Origin: Campylobacteraceae bacterium
GTDB taxonomy: Bacteria; Campylobacterota; Campylobacteria; Campylobacterales; Sulfurospirillaceae
Reading direction: 5' to 3'
Length of the DNA stretch: 13,497 nucleotides
NCBI GenBank assembly: GCA_027013265.1
Contig: JALUXQ010000105.1
Location: 1-13,497 of the forward strand
Part shown: piece by piece, positions 7,682-13,497 of the stretch
Position numbering within the stretch: the stretch's first letter is position 1
Layout: every line of letters starts with the position of its first letter
Program-made: the position numbers and the translations under genes
Notes under the pieces: model-generated
The model's input: the letters and a program-made list of their open reading frames with translations, nothing else
What the model was told of the DNA's origin: nothing
Databases searched by the model: none

Positions 7682-7715
7682 TAACCATTTTGGAGTTTTA
7701 ACTCCAAAATGGTTA
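7682..7715. terminator. Long perfect hairpin terminator after fdxA
   Basis: TAACCATTTTGGAGTT (7682-7697) is the exact reverse complement of AACTCCAAAATGGTTA (7700-7715). The realistic fold is a stem of about 14 bp with a small T/A loop, starting 6 nt after the fdxA stop. The downstream bases (TTCATCTACC) have no good T-tract, so it may act as a 3' stabiliser as much as a terminator. It separates fdxA from the ndk promoter. Confidence 0.75.
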
Positions 7716-7762
7716 TTCATCTACCTGAATTTTATACTTTAATCCTAATTAAAACTTTTTTT

Positions 7763-7771
7763 TGATATAAT
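7763..7771 (+). promoter_or_regulatory. Promoter for ndk-DUF177-rpmF-plsX-fabH, extended -10
   Basis: TGATATAAT has a perfect TATAAT with the TGn extension, right after an 8-T tract and about 47 nt before the ndk start. No -35 box is clear. It is the only good promoter seen ahead of the five-gene run. Confidence 0.7.
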
Positions 7772-7818
7772 CCGCCCTCGACCTCTGCAAAAGAGATTAA
7801 TTAATTTAGGAGAAAATA

Positions 7819-8232
7819 TTGGAACAAACACTATCTATAATAAAACCTGATGCTGTAGCAAAAAATGTTATAGGAAAAATCATCGACAGGTTTGAATCAA
7901 ACGGCTTACGAATCGCTAGCATGAAAAAAATCCAAATGAGTGGAGCTGATGCAGGCAAATTTTATGAAGTACATGCACAAAGACCATTTTTTGGGGAACT
8001 TGTAGAGTTTATGACGAGCGGTCCTGTTGTGGTTATGGTACTTGAGGGCGAAGATGCAGTTGCTAAAAATAGAAAACTAATGGGTGCAACAAACCCAAAA
8101 GAGGCAGAAGCTGGCACCATAAGAGCAGATTTTGCACAAAGCATTGATGCGAATGCAGTTCATGGAAGTGATAGTTTGGAAAATGCAAAAACAGAGATAG
8201 ATTTCTTTTTTGCCAGAAGAGAAGTGCACTAA
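7819..8232 (+). CDS. ndk: Nucleoside diphosphate kinase
   Basis: Transfers the gamma phosphate of ATP to NDPs through a phosphohistidine, balancing NTP and dNTP pools in the cytoplasm. The 137 residues (family about 140) begin MEQTLSIIKPDAV, a signature N-terminal strand and helix; RPFF and the SGPVVVMVLEG segment follow. The catalytic His115 lies in VHGSDSLENA. The start codon is TTG at 7819, fixed by AGGAG at 7808-7812 with a 6-nt spacer; starting at the next ATG would remove the conserved IIKPDAV strand. It is the first gene of the unit leading to fabH, the same order as in C. jejuni. Confidence 0.97.
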   Translation: MEQTLSIIKPDAVAKNVIGKIIDRFESNGLRIASMKKIQMSGADAGKFYEVHAQRPFFGELVEFMTSGPVVVMVLEGEDAVAKNRKLMGATNPKEAEAGTIRADFAQSIDANAVHGSDSLENAKTEIDFFFARREVH

Positions 8233-8239
8233 AAAATTT

Positions 8240-8587
8240 ATGAAAATCGAGTTCAAAAAGATTCCAATTACTGGAATCGACTTTGATACGAAGATAGGTG
8301 ACTTGAGATTTTATGGAGTTGCTGAAAAAATTTCAGAAAAATTAGTAAAATGCAAAGGCGTAATCGAAGGAAACTTTAGCCACTCTTGTGACAGATGTGG
8401 GGAAGATTTTTTGCAAAACTTAAAAGAAGAGATTGAGATATTTGTCTGTCAAGGCATCTATAAAGAAGATAATGAACTTCTAAATTTGATAGAATCTTTT
8501 GATGATTTTGTAAATTTCGATACAATACTAAAAAGTGAATTAGAATCATACAGGTGTGATTACCTGTATTGTAAAAATTGTAAATAA
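8240..8587 (+). CDS. DUF177 (YceD-like) protein preceding rpmF, short form
   Basis: Protein of 115 residues beginning MKIEFKKIPITGIDFD. Genes of the DUF177/YceD family lie before rpmF in most bacteria; plant and bacterial members have been linked to 23S rRNA processing or ribosome assembly, but the role here is not shown. Visible features are the conserved CDRCGEDF segment in the middle and a cysteine-rich end, RCDYLYCKNCK. Most family members are around 160-180 residues and continue past this point, so this one looks C-terminally trimmed, perhaps ending in a small zinc-binding cluster (inference). A TTG at 8210 would add 10 residues overlapping ndk; I prefer ATG 8240, 7 nt after the ndk stop, although no strong ribosome site is seen for either. 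Confidence 0.8.
   Translation: MKIEFKKIPITGIDFDTKIGDLRFYGVAEKISEKLVKCKGVIEGNFSHSCDRCGEDFLQNLKEEIEIFVCQGIYKEDNELLNLIESFDDFVNFDTILKSELESYRCDYLYCKNCK
8548..8569 (+). other. Perfect 8-bp inverted repeat (RNA hairpin) just before rpmF
   Basis: ATACAGGT (8548-8555) and ACCTGTAT (8562-8569) are exact reverse complements around a 6-nt loop. The hairpin lies in the last codons of the DUF177 gene, about 20 nt before the rpmF ribosome site. There is no T-tract after it, so it is not an obvious terminator. It could be a translational control element or an RNase processing site for L32 mRNA (inference). Confidence 0.5.
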
Positions 8588-8599
8588 TAGGAGAATAAA

Positions 8600-8752
8600 A
8601 TGGCAGTACCAAAGAGAAGGGTTAGTAAAACAAGAGCAGCAAAAAGAAGAACACACTATAAAGTTACATTGGCAATGCCTGTAAAAGATAGTGATGGAAC
8701 TTGGAAAATGCCTCATAGAATCAATACTACAACAGGCGAATATAAAAACTAG
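8600..8752 (+). CDS. rpmF: 50S ribosomal protein L32
   Basis: Small basic protein of the large ribosomal subunit, 50 residues, beginning MAVPKRRVSKTRAAKRRTHY, the standard L32 N-terminus, and ending TTTGEYKN. It has no cysteines, so it is the zinc-free form, as expected in Campylobacterota. The ribosome site AGGAG (8589-8593) has a 6-nt spacer to the ATG. It follows the DUF177 gene by 12 nt and its TAG stop abuts the plsX ATG. The DUF177-rpmF-plsX-fabH order is widely conserved and links ribosome supply with fatty acid and phospholipid initiation. Confidence 0.97.
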   Translation: MAVPKRRVSKTRAAKRRTHYKVTLAMPVKDSDGTWKMPHRINTTTGEYKN

Positions 8753-9748
8753 ATGTTAAGAATCGCAATTGATGTAATGGGTGGGGATTTAGGTCCTTTG
8801 CCAGTTATTCAAGGTACTATAAAAGCATTTCGTCAACAGGAGTTCCACCCTATTTTAGTTGGAAGAGTTGATGAGATAAAAAATTTAGTACCACCGCAAT
8901 TTATAGATAAAGTTACTTTCGTAAATGCGGATGAAGTTCTTAGCATGAGCGATAGTGCAACAGATGCACTAAAGAAAAAAGAGACATCTATATATAAAGC
9001 TGTTGAATTAGTGCGAGATGGTAAGGCGGATGCCATAGTCTCTCCAGGACATAGCGGAGCTACCATGAGTTTGGCGACACTTAGAATCGGAAGGATTCAA
9101 GGTGTGCTAAGACCTGCAATCGCATCTATAATGCCAACTTCAACAGATAAGCAAAGCTTTGTTTTAGACATAGGTGCAAATGTTGACTGTAAAAGTGAAC
9201 ATTTGGCTCAATTTGCTGTGATGGGTGAAGCATATGTAAGAGATGTTCTTAAGATTCAATATCCAAAAGTTGGGCTTCTTTCAAATGGAGAGGAGAAGAG
9301 TAAGGGTAATGAAATCACAAAAGAGACCCATAAAATACTTAGCTCTCGCAAGAGTTTTGTAGGTTATGTAGAGGGAAATAATATCTTTGATGGCTCAACT
9401 GACGTGATTGTTTGTGATGGATTTGTGGGAAATATACTTCTCAAAACAAGCGAAGGTGTTGCTGAGTCAATCACTAAAATCATAAAGAAAAATATCAGAA
9501 AATCTCCGATAGCTATAGCAGGAGCTCTTCTTATGAGAAGGGTCTTTAAGATACTTAAGAAACAGGTTGATTATGCTGAATATGGCGGAGCGCCTCTGAT
9601 AGGTATAAAAGGTTGTGCGATAGTAGCACACGGAAAAAGTAATGCAAAAGCTATAAAAAATGCTATATTTCAAGCGATAAGTTTTTCTGCGTCAAATATA
9701 AATGAAGATATAGAAGAGAAAATAGCACAACTACAATTAGATATATAA
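8753..9748 (+). CDS. plsX: Phosphate acyltransferase PlsX
   Basis: Converts acyl-ACP and phosphate into acyl-phosphate, the donor for PlsY in the first acylation of glycerol 3-phosphate; it is a soluble or peripheral membrane enzyme. The 331 residues show the family N-terminus IDVMGGDLGP (6-15), SPGHSGATM around residues 97-105, the conserved DIGANVDCK segment, GFVGNILLKTSEG and the C-terminal GGAPLIGIKG loop followed by AHGKSNAKAI. The length is normal. The ATG abuts the rpmF stop and has no recognisable Shine-Dalgarno, so translation probably depends on coupling to rpmF. Confidence 0.97.
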   Translation: MLRIAIDVMGGDLGPLPVIQGTIKAFRQQEFHPILVGRVDEIKNLVPPQFIDKVTFVNADEVLSMSDSATDALKKKETSIYKAVELVRDGKADAIVSPGHSGATMSLATLRIGRIQGVLRPAIASIMPTSTDKQSFVLDIGANVDCKSEHLAQFAVMGEAYVRDVLKIQYPKVGLLSNGEEKSKGNEITKETHKILSSRKSFVGYVEGNNIFDGSTDVIVCDGFVGNILLKTSEGVAESITKIIKKNIRKSPIAIAGALLMRRVFKILKKQVDYAEYGGAPLIGIKGCAIVAHGKSNAKAIKNAIFQAISFSASNINEDIEEKIAQLQLDI

Positions 9749-9758
9749 AAGGAAAACC

Positions 9759-10751
9759 ATGTATGCATCTTTAAAGTCTATAGGCTCTTATGTTCCACAA
9801 AAAATCATGACGAACAAGGATTTTGAAGAGATTGTTGATACGAGTGACGAGTGGATACAACAGCGTACAGGTATAAAAGAGCGTAGAATTGCTGCAGATG
9901 ACCAAGCAACTAGTGATATGGGAGCCTTGGCCGCCAAAAAAGCACTAGAGCGCTCAAATATAGATAAAGATGAGATAGATTTAGTAATTTGTGCAACTCT
10001 TTCACCAGATCATCTTTGTATGCCATCAACTGCGTGTTTGATAAGTGAAAAAGTTGGAATCAGAAATGCTATGGCTTTTGATGTAAGTGCAGCTTGTAGT
10101 GGATTTGTTTATATGCTCTCTATCGCAAAAGCATTTATAGAGTCAGGCACGAAGAAAAATATTTTATTAGTCGGAGCTGAAAAAATCAGTCCACTAATCG
10201 ACTATACAGATAGAGGAACTTGCATACTTTTTGGAGATGGGGCAGGAGCTGCCGTAATCAGTGCAACTGAGGATAAAAATGAGGCTATCTTGGATGTTCA
10301 TGCATCAGCTGATGGAAAATATGCAGATTTGCTTATCACTCCAGGCTGTGGCTCAAAGTATCCGTGTAGAGCTGAAAATGTAAATGATAAACTTCAATAT
10401 ATAAAGATGGCAGGAAATGAAGTCTTTAAAGTAGCTGTGAGAACTCTTACAAAAGATGTTGTCGATATCTTAAAAACCAATGAAATAACGCCCCAAGAGG
10501 TTGACCTGTTTGTTCCTCATCAGGCAAATCTTAGAATCATAGAAGCTGTAAGAAACAAACTTAACTTCCCAGCAGAGAAAACTGTATTTACAGTAGGAAA
10601 ATACGGCAATACTTCAGCCGCCTCAATACCTATGGCTATCAATGATGCTTATGAAGAGGGTAGGTTGAAAAAGGGAGATTTGATGCTCTTAGATACCTTC
10701 GGTGGTGGATTTACATGGGCAAGTGCACTTGTAAGATTTGGAGGAAATTGA
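9759..10751 (+). CDS. fabH: 3-oxoacyl-ACP synthase III (KAS III, FabH)
   Basis: Starts fatty acid synthesis by condensing acetyl-CoA with malonyl-ACP. The 330 residues carry the full KAS III triad: Cys113 in SAACSGF, His254 in VPHQAN and Asn284 in GNTSAAS. The thiolase-fold landmarks DEWIQQRTGIKERR near the N-terminus and LFGDGAGAAV mid-protein are present, and the C-terminal DTFGGGFTWAS is typical. The ribosome site AAAGGAAA lies within the 10-nt gap after plsX. The gene ends the ndk-to-fabH unit; its stop codon overlaps the -35 box of the next promoter, and no clear intrinsic terminator lies between them. Confidence 0.97.
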   Translation: MYASLKSIGSYVPQKIMTNKDFEEIVDTSDEWIQQRTGIKERRIAADDQATSDMGALAAKKALERSNIDKDEIDLVICATLSPDHLCMPSTACLISEKVGIRNAMAFDVSAACSGFVYMLSIAKAFIESGTKKNILLVGAEKISPLIDYTDRGTCILFGDGAGAAVISATEDKNEAILDVHASADGKYADLLITPGCGSKYPCRAENVNDKLQYIKMAGNEVFKVAVRTLTKDVVDILKTNEITPQEVDLFVPHQANLRIIEAVRNKLNFPAEKTVFTVGKYGNTSAASIPMAINDAYEEGRLKKGDLMLLDTFGGGFTWASALVRFGGN

Positions 10752-10776
10752 ATTTTCAGCAATTTTTAGATATAAT
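10748..10776 (+). promoter_or_regulatory. Promoter for hyfB operon (-35 TTGAAT, -10 TATAAT)
   Basis: TTGAAT (10748-10753, 4 of 6 to TTGACA) and a perfect TATAAT (10771-10776) are separated by exactly 17 nt. The -35 box overlaps the fabH stop codon. It is the only promoter in the window with both boxes recognisable and would let the hyf genes be expressed apart from fabH. Confidence 0.7.
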
Positions 10777-10867
10777 GCCTCTCTTTTAAAAAATAACTTA
10801 GAGTGCTGGCCACTCTTTCATTTCAGGACTCTCAAAAAAGCCCTTTCGCCTTTAGGAATTTATAGTA
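10777..10867 (+). promoter_or_regulatory. Leader of about 85-90 nt ahead of hyfB, with hairpin
   Basis: The space between the -10 box and the hyfB ATG holds no ORF or tRNA I can support. AGAGTG (10800-10805) pairs with CACTCT (10811-10816) around CTGGC, and a second ACTCT copy at 10828-10832 could compete for AGAGT. A T-rich stretch follows the hairpin. The AGGA ribosome site (10854-10857) is 10 nt from the ATG, somewhat far. The leader could be an attenuator or regulatory RNA, but it matches no riboswitch family I recognise. Confidence 0.35.
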
Positions 10868-12748
10868 ATGTTTATATTTGACAATTTGTCTATTTTATTT
10901 ATATTTTTAATAATGCTTGGTGTCGTGCCAAATCTCTTTTACTCTTTTGGCTACCTCCCTCACATAAAAAGAAAAGCTCACTATCTAGTGCACTATTTTG
11001 CTTTTATTGTCTCCATGCTCGGGGTTGTTGTGGCTGGAAATGCTCTTGTATTTCTCTTCTTTTGGGAACTCATGAGTTTGTCCTCATGGCAGCTTATATT
11101 GACAGAAATCGAAGATAAATCCACCATAAAAGCGGCAAGATTTTACTTTTTTATGACGCATTTTGGTTTTGTCTTCCTGCTTCTTTTCTTTTTGATTGTG
11201 ACAAATGGAAACTTGGAGATTAGCTTTATAGAGATGAAAGCAATCGCATCGAATTTTGCATATCCAACACTTCTGTTTTTCTTTATGGTATTAGGACTTT
11301 TGAGTAAAGCTGGAGCGGTTCCTATGCATGTGTGGCTACCTTATGCACATCCAGCAGCTCCAAGTCCTGTATCGGCTCTTATGAGCGGAGTCATGCTAAA
11401 AGTGGCTATTTATGGGCTCTTTAGATTTATGTTTGATATATTTTCTTTTTGGCATTTGGAGTGGGGAATTTTGATATTGATTATGGGTGCTATATCTTCG
11501 TTGGTTGGTGTATTGTATGCACTGAGTGAACACGATATAAAAGCACTTTTAGCAAACCACTCTATAGAAAATATAGGCATAATTCTCATAGGGTTTGGAA
11601 TGGGTATGATATTTTCATCTCTAAAATTACCAACTCTTAGTGCATTCTCATTTATGGCAGCACTTTTTCACACATTTAATCACATGAGTTTTAAGTCCCT
11701 GCTTTTTATGGGAGCTGGCTCTGTTTTGCACCAAACGAGCACAAAAAATATGGAAAAATATGGTGGACTCATAAAAGCTATGCCAGTGACAACTTTCACA
11801 TTTCTTTTGGCTTCTATAAGCATATCAGCACTTCCTCCGACAAATGGATTTTTGAGCGAATGGATGATATTTCAATCTCTGCTAGGCTCATCAAACATAG
11901 GTGATGTTTCACTAAAGCTTGCTATTGTTTTTTCGATTTTTGCTCTAGCTTTGACTGGCGGTTTAGCGATAGCCTGCTTTGTAAAGGTTTTTGGTATCAC
12001 ATTTTTAGGGCTACATAGAAGTAAGAATGCAAAGCATGCCCACGAAGTAAATGGCATGATGAAAACTGGCATGATGCTTGGGAGCCTAGTTGTTGTCTCT
12101 TTGATGCTTTTTACACCTTTTTTCATGAACATTTTTGATAAAACTATAAATGAACTCGCAGGTGTCAGCATTTATAGTAAAGTTTTTCCAAATATCTGGA
12201 GTCTGCATTCAGTAGCATTTAATGGAGGAGTAGTTTCACCATTGCTGCTATTGGCTGGCTTAATAGCATTTACCACAGTTTTATATATAGTTTACAAATC
12301 GCTAAATATAAAACATAGAACTCTTCATACTTGGGCTTGCGGCTACAATACAACATCTTCAACACAGTACTCAGCTACAGGCTTTGCAGGACCGATTAGA
12401 AGATTTTTTACTTGGCTCTACAATCCTGATATTTATTTTGAAAAGAAGGTGATAAAAGGGCATAAAACAAAATTTGTAGATGCAAGTTTTAGCGTACATG
12501 TGAAGCCTCTTTTTGAAAGGTCAATCTATAAAAGTAGCATAAAACTGACAAATAAAATCAGCTACTATGTCTATCGTTTGGCACATTTTGAACAGGGCAG
12601 ATATGCAGCCATGATATTTAATGTCCTGCTCTCAGTTTTGTTTAGTTACAGAGTATTTGTTCACGAATTTAGTTGGGCAACATTAGCTTTAGAGTTGGTC
12701 GTTATGTGGATTTCGATAAAAGTACTATTGATAGGAGATAAGGGATGA
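10868..12748 (+). CDS. hyfB: HyfB/HycC-like antiporter subunit of group 4 hydrogenase-type complex
   Basis: Polytopic inner-membrane protein of the proton-translocating transporter family (NuoL/M/N and Mrp relatives), 626 residues. Residues usual for ion transfer are visible: Glu67 in FFWELMSL, Lys147 in LLSKAGAVPMHVWLP, Lys178 in SGVMLKVAIYG, and Lys276 in HTFNHMSFKSLLF. The C-terminal TWACGY (488-493) with QYSATGFAGPIRRFF is the hallmark that separates HyfB/HycC from NuoL. In such complexes it couples electron transfer to proton or sodium movement. An in-frame TAG at 10853-10855 fixes the start near 10868. Compared with E. coli HycC as I recall it, roughly 70 N-terminal residues (about two spans) are missing. 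Its end overlaps hyfC by ATGA, so the subunits are co-translated. No hyfA-like ferredoxin gene precedes it. DabB of inorganic carbon uptake is less likely given hyfC next door. Confidence 0.9.
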   Translation: MFIFDNLSILFIFLIMLGVVPNLFYSFGYLPHIKRKAHYLVHYFAFIVSMLGVVVAGNALVFLFFWELMSLSSWQLILTEIEDKSTIKAARFYFFMTHFGFVFLLLFFLIVTNGNLEISFIEMKAIASNFAYPTLLFFFMVLGLLSKAGAVPMHVWLPYAHPAAPSPVSALMSGVMLKVAIYGLFRFMFDIFSFWHLEWGILILIMGAISSLVGVLYALSEHDIKALLANHSIENIGIILIGFGMGMIFSSLKLPTLSAFSFMAALFHTFNHMSFKSLLFMGAGSVLHQTSTKNMEKYGGLIKAMPVTTFTFLLASISISALPPTNGFLSEWMIFQSLLGSSNIGDVSLKLAIVFSIFALALTGGLAIACFVKVFGITFLGLHRSKNAKHAHEVNGMMKTGMMLGSLVVVSLMLFTPFFMNIFDKTINELAGVSIYSKVFPNIWSLHSVAFNGGVVSPLLLLAGLIAFTTVLYIVYKSLNIKHRTLHTWACGYNTTSSTQYSATGFAGPIRRFFTWLYNPDIYFEKKVIKGHKTKFVDASFSVHVKPLFERSIYKSSIKLTNKISYYVYRLAHFEQGRYAAMIFNVLLSVLFSYRVFVHEFSWATLALELVVMWISIKVLLIGDKG

Positions 12749-13497
12749 TTGTGTATGTCGGAACTATTATTTTGATGATTTTACTATCTCCTTTGATGCT
12801 AAGCTTTATAAAGATAGTGAAGATGGTGCTCTTGTATAAAAAACCCATCTCCATATTTCAAGGCTATCGTGATTTTTCAAAACTAGTGAGCAAAGAGATA
12901 ATTATCTCAAAAGAGACAAGTGTTATCACTCGTATTGCTCCATTTTTAGTTTTATCTCCTCTTTTGTTAGTGCTTTTTTTCTTGCCGCCGATTGTAGGGG
13001 GTGAGTACTTTGTGAAGTTTGTAGATGCCTTTACGATTACAGGGCTTATATCTCTTTCGACATTTTTTCTTATGATTTTAGGACTCGATAGTGCTAGCAG
13101 TTTTGGTGGACTTGGAAGCAGTCGTGAAGCTTTTATATCTGCCTTGGTGGAGCCGGCCATGATACTTACTCTTTTTAGTGTCTCCATGATGGCAAATAAC
13201 CTTGGAGTTGGTCAAGCTGGTGTAAACCTCAACAACCATTTTCCATTTGAACATATGGCAAGTTTTGTATTTGCAGGTATCAGTTTCTTTATCTTATTAA
13301 TCGCTGAAAATGGGAGGATTCCTGTTGACAACCCTGAGACACACCTTGAACTGACGATGGTTCATGAAGCTATGATACTTGATTTGAGTGGTTTTTATCT
13401 GATGCTTATAGAGAGTGCAGGGAGTGTCAAATTTATGATATTTGCCTCGATGTTTGCATCTTTGTTTATGCCATTTGGTTTAAATCTACCAACCGCT
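12745..13497 (+). CDS. hyfC: HyfC/HycD-like membrane subunit (NuoH family), partial at right edge
   Basis: Open frame of 251 codons that leaves the window without a stop. It is a membrane protein related to complex I subunit NuoH, which anchors the peripheral catalytic arm and forms the quinone-side or first proton channel. Hydrophobic spans lie near residues 2-22, 63-84, 96-114, 133-150, 169-187 and 228-247. GLGSSREA (122-129) and PVDNPETHLELTMVHEAM (193-210) are the signatures of group 4 hydrogenase HycD/HyfC/EchB-type subunits rather than true NuoH. ATG 12745 overlaps the hyfB TGA and has AAGGG just upstream. Downstream subunits (HyfE, F, G, I in related clusters) are expected beyond the edge but not seen. 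Confidence 0.88.
   Translation, partial: MIVYVGTIILMILLSPLMLSFIKIVKMVLLYKKPISIFQGYRDFSKLVSKEIIISKETSVITRIAPFLVLSPLLLVLFFLPPIVGGEYFVKFVDAFTITGLISLSTFFLMILGLDSASSFGGLGSSREAFISALVEPAMILTLFSVSMMANNLGVGQAGVNLNNHFPFEHMASFVFAGISFFILLIAENGRIPVDNPETHLELTMVHEAMILDLSGFYLMLIESAGSVKFMIFASMFASLFMPFGLNLPTA

Noticed and set aside
7367..7720. Two long - strand frames opposite fdxA (7367-7720 and 7404-7688)
   Set aside because: Both are shadows of the ferredoxin gene; their His/Tyr/Thr-rich composition is the antisense of its acidic codons, and one runs through the terminator hairpin.
8210..8239. Earlier TTG start for the DUF177 protein inside ndk
   Set aside because: It adds ten residues with no likeness to the family N-terminus and no ribosome site; ATG 8240 begins the expected first strand.
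10868..12748. Reading this gene as dabB (inorganic carbon transporter) or nuoL
   Set aside because: There is no DabA partner and the next gene is HyfC-like; the TWACGY and QYSATGFAGPI segments fit HyfB/HycC rather than NuoL.
12864..13187. 107-codon - strand frame opposite hyfC
   Set aside because: The + strand frame carries clear HycD/HyfC signatures across the same bases; the antisense frame resembles nothing I know.
1..13497. Mobile elements, CRISPR arrays, tRNA or rRNA genes, toxin-antitoxin or defence genes
   Set aside because: I looked for transposase-like frames, spaced direct repeats and cloverleaf or rRNA sequences and saw none; nearly every base is used by housekeeping genes.

Overview
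This AT-rich window reads as ordinary, gene-dense chromosome from a Campylobacterota (Epsilonproteobacteria) genome, most likely Sulfurimonas-like. The gene order (pheA)-hisC-fliF-fliG-fliH-dxs, and ahpC divergent from fdxA-ndk-DUF177-rpmF-plsX-fabH, matches what I remember of Campylobacter jejuni synteny. The protein sequences fit too: HisC begins MKFN, and L32 is a 50-residue cysteine-free form beginning MAVPKRRVSKTRAAKRRTHY. The genus is inferred, not proven.

Left block (1-6565, + strand): the tail of prephenate dehydratase (pheA) runs into hisC, then fliF (flagellar MS ring), fliG (rotor/switch), fliH (export ATPase regulator) and dxs (first step of the MEP isoprenoid pathway). Gaps are 0-12 nt, so this looks like one transcription unit joining aromatic amino acid synthesis, the flagellar base and isoprenoid synthesis.

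Middle block (6553-7715): dxs meets the 2-Cys peroxiredoxin gene ahpC (- strand) tail to tail. They share a hairpin at the end of dxs that works best as an ahpC terminator. ahpC and the 2[4Fe-4S] ferredoxin gene fdxA fire outward from a 206-nt region with an extended -10 promoter on each strand. fdxA ends in a long perfect hairpin.

Next block (7763-10751, + strand): a new extended -10 promoter drives ndk, a short DUF177 protein, rpmF (L32, too short for a usual ORF cut-off), plsX and fabH. This is the widespread ribosome/fatty-acid-initiation cluster. A perfect 8-bp inverted repeat lies in the DUF177 gene just ahead of rpmF.

Right block (10748-13497, + strand): a promoter with recognisable -35 and -10 boxes overlaps the fabH stop. 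A leader of about 90 nt with a hairpin leads into hyfB, followed by hyfC, which runs off the right edge. These are antiporter-like and NuoH-like membrane subunits of a group 4 [NiFe]-hydrogenase or Hyf-type complex. The catalytic subunits would lie to the right, so whether the complex makes or uses H2 cannot be read here.

I see no mobile elements, CRISPR arrays, tRNAs or rRNAs, and no gene-free stretch over 300 nt. The points most worth a second look are the short N-terminus and leader of hyfB, the nature of the Hyf-type complex, the hairpin ahead of rpmF, and the ahpC terminator embedded in dxs. I do not see a clearly new biological system.
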